DNA of 64,000 nucleotides from a bacterium 1XD21-70 (GCA_003669055.1 RAYB01000019.1:1-64000), one strand, 5' to 3'. Positions 54,745 to 63,366 are shown, numbered from the stretch's first letter. Notes: generated by a model not told the origin, from the sequence alone. Program-made: numbers and translations.

Positions 54745-55494
54745 TCATAGTGTCCTGCTTAAGGGCAGAGTGGGAGAGCAGACAGGCCACCCGGGAATAT
54801 TCCCTGACACAATTGCATGGAACAGGCGTGTTTTGGCTCCCGGATTTTCCTTCTCCAATGTGTTCATCAGTGTTTTTGCATATTCCCGTTTTGTATGGCC
54901 ATCCATAGGACAAGGGTTTTTGCATACAGGAAGTTCATATTTCTTCTGAAACCCTTTGATATCCGCTTCGGGAACCAGCATCAACGGACGGATAACGGTC
55001 AAATCCATTCGGTCCAGGTAGGTATAAGGAGAAAACGCATAAAAACGCCCTTCATAAATTAAGGATAGGAGCATTGTTTCAATTAGGTCTTCCCTATGGT
55101 GGGCATATGCAACCTTATTGCAGCCAAGATCTTTAGCCGCCTTATTCAGGGCACCCTTCCTAAGCTTTGCACATAAGGAGCAAGGATTGGATTCCTGGCG
55201 TTCCTGAAATAAAATCTTACCAATATCCGTAGAAATTATTTTATACGGAATAGAAAATTCCTCACAAAGTTCCGAAACCGAGGATAAGTCAAAGCTGCCA
55301 AACCCCAAGTCAACCGTGATTGCGGTCAGCGAGAACTTTTGGGGATAAAACTTCATGATCCCGTTTAATGCATATAACAATGTGAGGCTGTCTTTTCCGC
55401 CGGATATCCCAACCGCAATATGATCGCCGTTATCAATCATCTGATAAGTATCAATAGCTTTTCTGGCCAAGCTATATAGGCGCTGAAGTTTCAT
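54745..55494 (-). CDS. TtcA-family ATP-dependent sulfurtransferase-like protein
   Basis: A 249-residue N-type ATP pyrophosphatase with the PP-loop SGGKDSLT (~31-38) and the cysteine pair CSLC (NPCSLCAKLRRG-like). The C-terminal block PCPMDGHTKR matches the TtcA group, which thiolates cytidine 32 of tRNA. Substrate assignment within the group is uncertain. It is followed by the recombinase gene. Confidence 0.83.
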   Translation of the reverse strand: MKLQRLYSLARKAIDTYQMIDNGDHIAVGISGGKDSLTLLYALNGIMKFYPQKFSLTAITVDLGFGSFDLSSVSELCEEFSIPYKIISTDIGKILFQERQESNPCSLCAKLRKGALNKAAKDLGCNKVAYAHHREDLIETMLLSLIYEGRFYAFSPYTYLDRMDLTVIRPLMLVPEADIKGFQKKYELPVCKNPCPMDGHTKREYAKTLMNTLEKENPGAKTRLFHAIVSGNIPGWPVCSPTLPLSRTL

Positions 55495-55570
55495 AACGTT
55501 TACCTTACCTGTCCTTGAATTTATTGGAATAGAAGTACAGCAGATATAGCATATCCAAACAGCACATTAT

Positions 55571-55604
55571 AACTATTCGCGAAACAACACTTTAACGAAT
55601 AGTT
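55571..55604. terminator. Hairpin between the LCP gene and the TtcA-like gene
   Basis: AACTATTCG (55571-55579) pairs perfectly with CGAATAGTT (55596-55604), with a 16-base loop. Both flanking genes are on the minus strand; the hairpin follows the LCP stop. No clear U-tract. Confidence 0.4.
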
Positions 55605-55623
55605 GCGCCTGCTTTGCCCGGTT

Positions 55624-57198
55624 TTATGCCCCAGGCCCACTTACCGGTTCATTTGACCCGTTTCCTTGGCCAGGCGCTTCCAAAGCTGCATTTGTCGGAG
55701 GCTCCGATCCATTCGATCCATTGGGTGAATTGTTTACACCAGGCCCTAAGTTTTCATTGCCAGGCGTCGTCTCCGGATCATCAGGAACTTTCACCGGCTC
55801 CCGGGACGGAATAACCGTTGTTTCTTCCTCATCATCCGTTATTGGTTCCGTAACGGCAACATCCGAGGATTCTTCCGTTATGCTGTCTTCGGGAATATTG
55901 GTTTCTGTTTCTGTTGCCTCTGTTTCTGTTGCTGCTTCACTGCCTGTGTTTTCCTGTATCTCAGATCCGTCCGGTATGTTTTCCACTGGTTCCGGCGGAT
56001 TATCCTGTTGGCTGCCGCCGCTTCCCTCTGCACCTACATTTCTGCCGGATTCCGTATCTTTCCCGGGCGTATGGATTCCACTTACTTTTGCAATATGTGC
56101 ACTGATATTCTGTACGACACCAGAAGGAGAAAAATGTGTATCATCATACAAAAATGCATGCAATTGTATTACATTGCTTTCCAATGTCGTAGGAATCACA
56201 CAATCCCTTTTTTCTATTTTCATTTCTGTATGGGAAAAAGGAAATCCTGTTGTCTGCCCGATATAATATTTTTTTACATCCTTTGCCATTATCATTAAGT
56301 CATCAACGCCGATGCTGGTGGAAATTTGCGGGAATACCGTTCCAACCAATATACGCAAAGTATTGAAATCTGCATTTTTGGCTTTTTCCATGGCCAGCCC
56401 CATTACCTTGCGCTGCCGCTCTGTGCGGTTAAAATCCGTGTCCATCAAACGCAGCCTGGCGTAGGCGACTGCCTGTACACCGTCCAAATGGTTCATCCCA
56501 CTGTGTTCTAGCTGGACAGAGCCAACCCCTGTGGAGTTAACCGTCTCAGTGATAAAAGAATTGATATAGGCAAATTCCTGGTCAGTAATCTCAAGGTCGA
56601 TCCCGCCTAAGATATTGATGGCATCTGCAACGGCCTTCCAGTTAAAGGTGGCATAATCCTCAATATGTAAGTCCAGATTCTCTTTCAAGGCCTCTCCCGC
56701 CTGTTCACGGCCTCCCCGGAAATATGCTTCATTGATTTTATGGTAATTCCCTTCCGGGTCAATCTTTAGATAAGTATCCCGGAATACAGAAGCCAGGCGG
56801 ATTTCTCCCGTCTTTCGATTAATGCTGCATAAGATCTGGACATCCGCCAAGGCGCCTTTCCCCAGATTTCCGTCACGGGAATCTACCCCATATATGGCAA
56901 CCGTCCAATATCCATTATTATGCGAATATTTCCACCACATAAAAGCTGGCAGCAACAAAAGCAAAAAAAGTATCCCCCAAACCCATGCCTTCTTTTTACG
57001 CTTTTGCTTTTTGTTCTTCTTTGCGTCCATCTTCGTTGTTTGGTGTTTTCGATGGGGACGCAAGGAATCTAAATCCTCAATAATCTCAAAATCATCATCT
57101 TCTCTATAGGCCTTAGGCGATGTCCGTTGCTGCCTGTGTTGTCTTCTCGCGCGCATGCGGTCAATTTCATCCTCATAATGTTTTTCATTGTATTTCAT
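55624..57198 (-). CDS. LytR-CpsA-Psr (LCP) family glycopolymer ligase
   Basis: Transfers teichoic-acid or capsule-type polymers from a lipid carrier to peptidoglycan. The 524-residue protein has a long basic cytoplasmic head (~1-70), one span (~71-90) and the LCP domain with the conserved arginines (SVFRDTYLKI, YARLRLMDTDFNRTERQRKV). Residues ~380-524 form a disordered Glu/Pro/Thr/Ser tail. The start is ATG 57198 with AAAGGG upstream; a TTG start at 57219 has no ribosome site. It lies 17 bases after the NlpC/P60 gene in the same direction. Confidence 0.93.
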   Translation of the reverse strand: MKYNEKHYEDEIDRMRARRQHRQQRTSPKAYREDDDFEIIEDLDSLRPHRKHQTTKMDAKKNKKQKRKKKAWVWGILFLLLLLPAFMWWKYSHNNGYWTVAIYGVDSRDGNLGKGALADVQILCSINRKTGEIRLASVFRDTYLKIDPEGNYHKINEAYFRGGREQAGEALKENLDLHIEDYATFNWKAVADAINILGGIDLEITDQEFAYINSFITETVNSTGVGSVQLEHSGMNHLDGVQAVAYARLRLMDTDFNRTERQRKVMGLAMEKAKNADFNTLRILVGTVFPQISTSIGVDDLMIMAKDVKKYYIGQTTGFPFSHTEMKIEKRDCVIPTTLESNVIQLHAFLYDDTHFSPSGVVQNISAHIAKVSGIHTPGKDTESGRNVGAEGSGGSQQDNPPEPVENIPDGSEIQENTGSEAATETEATETETNIPEDSITEESSDVAVTEPITDDEEETTVIPSREPVKVPDDPETTPGNENLGPGVNNSPNGSNGSEPPTNAALEAPGQGNGSNEPVSGPGA

Positions 57199-57215
57199 AA
57201 TAGGAAAACCCTTTC

Positions 57216-59264
57216 TCAATCAATCAATTTCCGGTAATATGGCCAATTGGCATCGCGGACAGCTACCGTAACATTATTGATATTTGTACTGCTTTCATGG
57301 ATACAACGGATTTTGCCGTCCTCGGTCCATTCTAAAAACATGATCACATGTGCATCCTCTCCGGTACGCAGGATGATGTCGCCTGGCTGCAGCTTTTCCC
57401 GGCTGACCGCCGTTCCGCATAGGGCAAGCCCGGATGTGCTTTCATAAGGAAGGCGGTTCCCGGTTGCACTCCAATATACCCAGTTCACCCACCCGGAACA
57501 ATCCAAGCCTTTGAGAATCCGTCCTTTTTTATCTGGTGATACCAAAGTCCCAAAATTATTCCCGGAATAATCAGGGGCAGACGGTTTTCCTCCCCAATAA
57601 TAGGGCACCCTTCCTACAGAAGAAAGCGCAAACCGGATCACATCCCTGCGCGTTTGCGAAATTTCTTTGGGAAGGCGGTTCATGTACTCCTCTATTTCAT
57701 AGCTGCTCAAAGGATTCCGTATGGAAATTGCAGATACAGAAAGCCCATATTTTTTGTACCAATCCTGTCCGGCAAGATGTTTGGCCTCATCCATAGCCTC
57801 GGATGTCCAGCCCTGCCATCCATTTTCATCAAAGTTGTCGGATAAATTCCCAATAGGGTCTATATGGAACAGGTTCTTTTTTTCCTTCATCCCTAATATT
57901 TTTATCTGCACAGTCAAATCTACGTGTCCGGGGCATTTGATTTCGCTATCCAAACCGTCCGCATTCGATGGGGATGCCAAATTCTTAATCTCCGGCTCTG
58001 TTATACCCGCTGGCTCCTGCGCAGTCCCTAACTCCGTTACACCCGCTGGCTCCTGTACAGTTCCTGGCTCCGTTACACTCTCTGGCTCCTGCACAGTCCC
58101 TGGCTCCGTTACACTCTCTGGCTCCTGCACAGCCCCTGGCTCCGTTGCACTCTCTGGCTCCTGCACAGCCCCTGGCTCCGTTGCACTCTCTGGCTCCTGC
58201 AGAGTCCCTAGTTCTGCCGTATCTCCTGCTTCCTGCACAGCCCCTGGCTCCGTTGCTGCCTCTGATGCCGTTATCACCCTGGATTGTGCCTGATCCGTCG
58301 GCGTATCAGGCTCCGCGGCTTCTGTTACGGCCTTAGGGGAGCCATTCGTTTCTTCTGTATCTGATGATTCCCCCTCTGCGGATTCTTCCCCCGCAGCCCT
58401 TGCCACGGTTTTGTTTTCAGCCGTAGTCTCATTCCTCCCCTCATCCTCTGCCATTGTCTGCAATGAGGCGGCGTCCTCTGGGGATGAAGGCAGGCCTTCC
58501 TGGTAGGATCCCGATTCTCTTTTTGTTTCCCTTTCTTCCTCCTCACTCAGGCGTGCCCTTTCGTCCTCTTCACTCAGGCAGCCTTCACAATAATAGATAT
58601 CGCTCATGCCGATTGAATAAGAGTGGGATTTATTCCAGAGTGCCTTCGCATAGGAAAGGAACAAATCATAATCCTCGGCATTTTTATAGTAGGTATAGAC
58701 ATTTGCTGCCGACATGATTTCGATTACGTTTGAATATAGGCTGATGGGCTGTCCGTCTCCATTCACAACGTTGGTACGGATATTGCGGAAGGAATCGATT
58801 ACCCAAGTACTGGGGTCATCCGGGTCATGAAGATCATCATTCGGGTTGTAAAACCCTGTCACCTTACTTTTTGGCTTCCCCAGGCGGGAAGCTAACTGCT
58901 TTGGAGCCATGTCTGCATGATGGTAAATGTTATCCATCCATTCCTCATCCTCTGCCATCAACAAAACAAAGGCCTCTCCTGCATAGCTTTTAGACATATC
59001 CGTGTGGTCTTCTCCCTCCGGAAAAAAATGGGCTAGGTTCAATTCTCCTGGCATTGCCTGGAATTCTTCTTTTATTATCTCTGTCTGGCCGGCAGATGCT
59101 GTCATGATAGAGGAAGATTCTGTCAGAGGGACTTGTTCTTCCGCAAAACATTCTTCCTTTGTAATATCAGACACAGCTGGATAGGATTGGAACCTGGCAG
59201 CCGCCGCAAAATTCCCCCAGCCAATTATTATCATCAAAATGGCGGAAATCCATTTTCTTTTCAT
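57216..59264 (-). CDS. NlpC/P60 wall hydrolase with tandem-repeat linker
   Basis: A 682-residue secreted cysteine peptidase likely to cleave peptidoglycan stems. The N-terminal signal peptide (~1-23) is followed by a ~205-residue region without a recognised domain (includes YNPNDDLHDPDDPSTW), an acidic low-complexity linker, seven copies of a 12-residue repeat (337-420), and the C-terminal NlpC/P60 domain with Cys589 (GLDCSGWVNW), His639 (EDAHVIMF) and probably His656 as third residue. Partner LCP gene follows. Confidence 0.9.
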   Translation of the reverse strand: MKRKWISAILMIIIGWGNFAAAARFQSYPAVSDITKEECFAEEQVPLTESSSIMTASAGQTEIIKEEFQAMPGELNLAHFFPEGEDHTDMSKSYAGEAFVLLMAEDEEWMDNIYHHADMAPKQLASRLGKPKSKVTGFYNPNDDLHDPDDPSTWVIDSFRNIRTNVVNGDGQPISLYSNVIEIMSAANVYTYYKNAEDYDLFLSYAKALWNKSHSYSIGMSDIYYCEGCLSEEDERARLSEEEERETKRESGSYQEGLPSSPEDAASLQTMAEDEGRNETTAENKTVARAAGEESAEGESSDTEETNGSPKAVTEAAEPDTPTDQAQSRVITASEAATEPGAVQEAGDTAELGTLQEPESATEPGAVQEPESATEPGAVQEPESVTEPGTVQEPESVTEPGTVQEPAGVTELGTAQEPAGITEPEIKNLASPSNADGLDSEIKCPGHVDLTVQIKILGMKEKKNLFHIDPIGNLSDNFDENGWQGWTSEAMDEAKHLAGQDWYKKYGLSVSAISIRNPLSSYEIEEYMNRLPKEISQTRRDVIRFALSSVGRVPYYWGGKPSAPDYSGNNFGTLVSPDKKGRILKGLDCSGWVNWVYWSATGNRLPYESTSGLALCGTAVSREKLQPGDIILRTGEDAHVIMFLEWTEDGKIRCIHESSTNINNVTVAVRDANWPYYRKLID
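58005..58256. repeat. 36-bp tandem repeat, seven units, inside the wall hydrolase
   Basis: Seven in-frame 36-base units encoding the 12-residue motif ATEPGAVQEPES with small changes (A/V at 1, A/T at 5, PES/PAG/AGD ends). Units 3 and 4 are identical as protein. Being a multiple of three, copy-number changes would keep the frame, as in phase-variable linker repeats of surface proteins. It is not a CRISPR: there are no spacers. Confidence 0.92.
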
Positions 59265-59336
59265 AATTATCCTTATCTTTTATCTCCTTCAGATCCCAAG
59301 CACCGTATTTTGGCTGTTGGCAAGGAAACGGAATGA

Positions 59337-59355
59337 GGCGTACTGGAGGTACGCC
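59337..59355. other. Short perfect hairpin in the leader of the wall hydrolase
   Basis: GGCGTAC (59337-59343) and GTACGCC (59349-59355) with a TGGAG loop, in the 264-bp gap between the divergent wall hydrolase and glmS. The rest of the gap is AT-rich with promoters on both strands and no visible gene. Confidence 0.6.
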
Positions 59356-59387
59356 GATTGGCGGTATGATTGTTTTTTAATATTTGT

Positions 59388-59416
59388 ACTATACTATAAC
59401 ATAAATCAATACGGAA
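59388..59416 (-). promoter_or_regulatory. Possible promoter of the wall hydrolase gene
   Basis: On the minus strand: TTCCGT (59411-59416), a 17-base spacer and TATAGT (59388-59393), in an AT-rich stretch. Confidence 0.3.
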
Positions 59417-59468
59417 AAACAGGGACAAGTTTTAAAATTTCTTTAAGAAATAGAGAAAAAAGCAGGAA

Positions 59469-59497
59469 TTGACGAATGGTGTAACATAAGTTATAAT
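59469..59497 (+). promoter_or_regulatory. Promoter of glmS
   Basis: TTGACG (59469-59474), a 17-base spacer and perfect TATAAT (59492-59497). The leader to the start codon is only ~25 bases, too short for a glmS ribozyme. Confidence 0.85.
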
Positions 59498-59528
59498 AAA
59501 TGCAATTTTTTTAAAGGAGATCATGTCT

Positions 59529-61355
59529 ATGTGCGGAATAATTGGATACACAGGGCCTTTAGAAGCGCCCAAAATATTGCTGGAAGGACTATCCGGCTTA
59601 GAATACCGGGGATATGACAGTGCAGGCATTGCCCTATGTATGGAAGACTCAAAAATCTGCCTGGTAAAAAAGGCAGGAAAAGTAAAAAATCTCGAGGATC
59701 ATTGCAGACAATTGGTTTCTGGTTCTGCACATAGCGGGATCGGACATACCCGGTGGGCAACACATGGGGGGGTCACGGACGTAAATGCCCATCCCCACCG
59801 CGCCGGGAAGGTCGTCCTGATCCATAACGGGATCATTGAGAATTATCATTCCCTGACAGACCGTTTCCATCTTCAGAACCGCCTGGTTTCCCAGACAGAC
59901 AGCGAGGTGGCGGCACAAGCCTTAAACGAACTATATGAAGGAGACCCCCTGGCCGCCATCCGCAGCCTGATCGGCCTTCTGGAAGGCTCCTACAGCTTTT
60001 GCATCATGTTTGAGGATCAGCCGGGATCTATTTACGCAATCCGCAATATCAGCCCCCTGGTGGCAGCTTCCACCCCATCCGGCTCCTTAATTGCGTCAGA
60101 CCTGACGGCATTGATCCCTTATACACACCAATACTTTGTAGTCCCTGAGCAGCATATTGTGAAACTGACGCCCTATAAAGTCCATGTCTACAATTTGGAT
60201 GATTCCTTTAGCAAAGATTATCCGGAAATGATGACAGTCAACTGGAATATGGACGCTGCCATGAAAAACGGTTTTCCCCATTTTATGCTTAAGGAAATCC
60301 ACGAACAGCCGGAAGCCATGCGCAATACAATCCTCCCTCGAGTCAGCAAAGGGCTCCCCTGCTTCTTTGATGATGGGATTCCCGACAGCATCTTTGAAAA
60401 TTGCAACCAAGTGCAGATCATTGCCTGCGGCACTGCCATGTATGCCGGTATGGTAGCCCGTGCCATTATGCAGCCGATCTTAAGGATCCCGATTACCGTA
60501 TCCATCGCCTCGGAATTCCGCTATGAAGAGCCACTGATTGATGAAAAATCTCTGGTAATCATCATCTCACAATCCGGAGAGACGATTGATACCCTGGCTG
60601 CCCTGCGCCTGGCGCACCAGTGCGGTTCCACGACTTTGGCAGTAGTTAATGTCAAAGGTTCCACCATCGCCCGTGAAAGCGACTATGTCTTATATACCCA
60701 TGCCGGGCCTGAGATTGCGGTTGCCAGCACAAAAGCCTATTCCGTGCAGTTAGCTGCTTTATATATGATCATCTGCCGCATGGCATTGGTTCGCCAAAAA
60801 TATACGAAAGAACAGGCGGTTCATTTCCTGGGCGAACTTTTAGATGTCATTCCTGCCATGGAAAATGTCATTGCCCAAAAAGGCCATATCCGTGACGTGG
60901 CTTCCCACATCCTCCAAAGCCCGGATGTGTTTTTTATCGGGCGCGGTTTAGATTATGCCTTTTCCCTGGAGGGATCTTTAAAATTAAAAGAAATTTCGTA
61001 TATACATTCGGAGGCTTATGCTGCCGGAGAACTCAAGCATGGCACGATTGCCCTGATTTCTGAGCAGGTGCCCGTGATAGCGATTGCTACCCAGCAGCAT
61101 GTCTATTCAAAAACGATATCCAATATCCGGGAAGTGAAAGCACGGGGTGCCTATATTATCCTGCTGGTGAAAGAAACTGCTGTGGTAGATGAGGGATTGG
61201 CCGACTTACAGATACGGATCCCCGATGTTGCGGATCCCTTTACCGTATTCCCGATCGCTGCCGCCCTGCAGCTGATTGCCTACTACACTGCATTAGGAAA
61301 ACATCTGGATGTTGACCAGCCGCGAAACTTGGCAAAGTCTGTTACCGTGGAATAA
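59529..61355 (+). CDS. glmS: Glucosamine-6-phosphate synthase
   Basis: Makes glucosamine 6-phosphate from fructose 6-phosphate and glutamine, the entry to peptidoglycan precursor synthesis. The 608-residue protein has an N-terminal Ntn glutaminase with catalytic Cys2 (MCGIIGYTG) and two SIS isomerase domains ending DQPRNLAKSVTVE. The ATG at 59529 is preferred over 59523 because AGGAG (59515-59519) is then 9 bases away and Met removal exposes the catalytic cysteine. Confidence 0.97.
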   Translation: MCGIIGYTGPLEAPKILLEGLSGLEYRGYDSAGIALCMEDSKICLVKKAGKVKNLEDHCRQLVSGSAHSGIGHTRWATHGGVTDVNAHPHRAGKVVLIHNGIIENYHSLTDRFHLQNRLVSQTDSEVAAQALNELYEGDPLAAIRSLIGLLEGSYSFCIMFEDQPGSIYAIRNISPLVAASTPSGSLIASDLTALIPYTHQYFVVPEQHIVKLTPYKVHVYNLDDSFSKDYPEMMTVNWNMDAAMKNGFPHFMLKEIHEQPEAMRNTILPRVSKGLPCFFDDGIPDSIFENCNQVQIIACGTAMYAGMVARAIMQPILRIPITVSIASEFRYEEPLIDEKSLVIIISQSGETIDTLAALRLAHQCGSTTLAVVNVKGSTIARESDYVLYTHAGPEIAVASTKAYSVQLAALYMIICRMALVRQKYTKEQAVHFLGELLDVIPAMENVIAQKGHIRDVASHILQSPDVFFIGRGLDYAFSLEGSLKLKEISYIHSEAYAAGELKHGTIALISEQVPVIAIATQQHVYSKTISNIREVKARGAYIILLVKETAVVDEGLADLQIRIPDVADPFTVFPIAAALQLIAYYTALGKHLDVDQPRNLAKSVTVE

Positions 61356-61372
61356 CCCGGGCGGGTGCAAAC

Positions 61373-61417
61373 GCCCTGCAAGTAGACATAATTATTTTAT
61401 GTCTACTTGCAGGGCGC
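61373..61417. terminator. 20-bp perfect hairpin between convergent glmS and rsfS
   Basis: Twenty uninterrupted base pairs (61373-61392 with 61398-61417) around a five-base loop. No U-tract follows directly on either strand, but the position and stability fit a bidirectional terminator for glmS and the rsfS operon. Confidence 0.75.
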
Positions 61418-61430
61418 CTGTAAAAAGTTC

Positions 61431-61784
61431 TCATTGAAATTCCTCAGTTGCCACTACTTTGCCGTCCCTCCAGATCCTTTCCAAATCATAGAACAGCCTG
61501 TCTTCCCTGCAGAATACATGGACAATAATATCACCGTAATCCATCAGAATCCAATTTGCACTCCGGTAGCCTTCAATTTGCTTTGGTTCATATCCTGCCT
61601 TGCCTAAAACTTCTTCCACATTATCGGTCATTGCCTGAACCTGGTTGGCGTTCAGGCCACTGGCAATAATAAAATAGTCTGCCAGGACAGAAACTTCCCG
61701 GATGTCGATAATCCGGATGTCTTCTCCCTTTTTATCTTCCAGTGCCTTAATTGCCAGCTTGACCATCCCTTTTTCTCGTTCCAT
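61431..61784 (-). CDS. rsfS: Ribosomal silencing factor RsfS
   Basis: Binds uL14 on the large subunit and prevents subunit joining during starvation. The 117-residue protein has DKKGEDIRIIDI, VLADYFIIASG and the late WILMDYGDIIVHVF block. It is the last gene of the minus-strand unit obgE-yhbY-nadD-yqeK-rsfS. Confidence 0.95.
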   Translation of the reverse strand: MEREKGMVKLAIKALEDKKGEDIRIIDIREVSVLADYFIIASGLNANQVQAMTDNVEEVLGKAGYEPKQIEGYRSANWILMDYGDIIVHVFCREDRLFYDLERIWRDGKVVATEEFQ

Positions 61785-61800
61785 TTACTGCTCTCCTCTC

Positions 61801-62400
61801 TTATAACTGTGTCTGTGGCTGGACAGATGCCTTAAAATATTCATATGCACATTGGGTCATCGGGTCAATGCCCACATTTTTCTTTTTTAGATAAGCCAGT
61901 GTTCCGTCCAAAATCATGTACATGGTCTGATCCAAATCCTGAAAAGCCAGATAGCGCATCTGTTCCAGATTGGATGCCTTATTCCTGCGCGGTTCAATAT
62001 AATCGGCAATATACAAGATCTTGTCCAACATGCCCATCTCCGGTTTTCCTGTCGTATGGCACCGGATGGCAGAGAGAATTTCCTCATCCTGGATACCGAA
62101 TTTATGCTCCGCTATCCATGCACCATAGGTGGCATGGATCACTGCCGGTGCCTTCTTTTCGCCTTCTGTCAGCTTAATCCCACGTTTTTGGCATTTTACT
62201 ATCAATTCATTATCACCATACCGTTTGGCACAATCGTGGAGGAGCCCGGCCAATTCAGCCCGATGGATATCGTATCCGTAACGCATAGCCAGCGCCACAC
62301 AGGTAAAAGATACGCTCAGGGAATGCTCATAACGCATAGGATCCATCTTTGACTTTAAGTGTTTCCGGTAGGTGAAAATCTGTTCGTTTGCTGCAATCAT
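61801..62400 (-). CDS. yqeK: YqeK-type HD-domain dinucleotide tetraphosphatase
   Basis: A 199-residue HD phosphohydrolase of the group that splits Ap4A symmetrically into ADP. The motifs are RYEHSLSV, LLHDCAK (HD pair), HATYGAWIAE, IRCHTTG and YIADYIEPRR. The ATG at 62400 fits the family start and lies just past the nadD stop; a longer frame from 62478 overlaps nadD and is rejected. Confidence 0.93.
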   Translation of the reverse strand: MIAANEQIFTYRKHLKSKMDPMRYEHSLSVSFTCVALAMRYGYDIHRAELAGLLHDCAKRYGDNELIVKCQKRGIKLTEGEKKAPAVIHATYGAWIAEHKFGIQDEEILSAIRCHTTGKPEMGMLDKILYIADYIEPRRNKASNLEQMRYLAFQDLDQTMYMILDGTLAYLKKKNVGIDPMTQCAYEYFKASVQPQTQL

Positions 62401-62404
62401 CGTT

Positions 62405-63031
62405 TTATGCCTGATTATCCTTTCCTTTTTGGTAAAGCTGATGTTCCTCAATATAATTCCCCACACATTTCGGAACATACCGATCTAGCTTCTTCCCTTG
62501 GGATCCCATCACACGAAGTTCCCCGGAGGAAATATCCATCTCTTCGCAATGGAGAAGACGGATATCTGCGCCATAACGCACCTCAAAGCAGGCAATCTGC
62601 TCTTCTATCGGGCAATGGGCCTGTTCATATTCCCGGCCTGCCACAAGCAGGACGGCTTGTTCCATGACTTCCCGGGGATGGTACCAATTCTCCAACTGGT
62701 AGAGGGAATCTGCGCCGATAATAAAGTAAAACCTATGTTGGGGATATTCTTTGCGGAGCAGTTTCAGCGTCTCAGCCGTATACGTATTCCCCTGCCGCCG
62801 GATTTCAAAATCGGAACAGATAAAATAGGGGTACCCTTCCATCGCTAACCGAACCATTGCCAGCCGGTCTTCTACTGCCGTCACCACATGGTCTTTTTTG
62901 TGGGGCGGATTCCCGGAAGGCATAAACCAGACCTCATCCAGCCCGTATTCCAGGTAAGCTTGCCTGCCCAGCACCAGATGGCCGTTATGGATTGGATCAA
63001 ATGTGCCGCCCATAATTCCAATCTCAGCCAT
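62405..63031 (-). CDS. nadD: Nicotinate-nucleotide adenylyltransferase
   Basis: Adenylates nicotinate mononucleotide in NAD synthesis. The 208-residue protein has the nucleotidyltransferase motif GGTFDPIHNGH with the HxGH-type pair, the FMPSGNPPHK loop and the late ISSGELR (ISSTxIR-like) signature. Between yhbY and yqeK, the usual place. Confidence 0.95.
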   Translation of the reverse strand: MAEIGIMGGTFDPIHNGHLVLGRQAYLEYGLDEVWFMPSGNPPHKKDHVVTAVEDRLAMVRLAMEGYPYFICSDFEIRRQGNTYTAETLKLLRKEYPQHRFYFIIGADSLYQLENWYHPREVMEQAVLLVAGREYEQAHCPIEEQIACFEVRYGADIRLLHCEEMDISSGELRVMGSQGKKLDRYVPKCVGNYIEEHQLYQKGKDNQA

Positions 63032-63054
63032 GATTTTTCATACCTCCCATCATC

Positions 63055-63354
63055 CTACTTGGCAGGCAGTACGATTTTGCGTCTTTTTTCCTCTTTTGCC
63101 TGTCTGTACAATACGATCTTCTTGCCGATCACCTGAACCACTTCTGCATGGGTACGTTCTGCCAGCGTCTCTGATATCGATTTGCCGTCATCCAGGCAAT
63201 TTTTCAGCACATTGATTTTAATCAGTTCACGCGCTTCTAACGCCTCATCTACAGCAGCTACCAGTTCTGGTGTCAGGCTTGATTTCCCGATCTGCAGAAT
63301 CGGCTCGGTCGTCATGGCAATTCCCTTTAAATACGCCCTCTGCTTGCTTGTCAT
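63055..63354 (-). CDS. yhbY: YhbY-family ribosome-associated RNA-binding protein
   Basis: A 99-residue CRS1/YhbY (CRM) domain protein linked to large-subunit assembly. It begins MTSKQRAYLKGIA, has the loop LQIGKSSL and ends with a basic tail (EEKRRKIV). In the obgE-nadD unit. Confidence 0.93.
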   Translation of the reverse strand: MTSKQRAYLKGIAMTTEPILQIGKSSLTPELVAAVDEALEARELIKINVLKNCLDDGKSISETLAERTHAEVVQVIGKKIVLYRQAKEEKRRKIVLPAK

Positions 63355-63366
63355 ATTCCCCTCCTC

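Noticed and set aside
55721-56266. A 181-codon plus-strand frame opposite the LCP tail
   Set aside because: It mirrors the low-complexity Glu/Pro/Thr tail of the LCP protein on the minus strand and has no start signal.
58005-58256. A repeat block that could be taken for a CRISPR array
   Set aside because: The 36-base units are directly adjacent, code in frame for a 12-residue motif, and there are no spacers and no cas genes.
57721-58293. A 190-codon plus-strand frame opposite the wall-hydrolase repeats (Pro/Ser/Thr-like peptide)
   Set aside because: It mirrors the 36-bp repeats on the other strand and lacks a ribosome site; the minus-strand protein has signal peptide and catalytic domain.
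59498-59528. glmS ribozyme
   Set aside because: Only about 30 bases separate the -10 and the start codon, too short for the ribozyme core.
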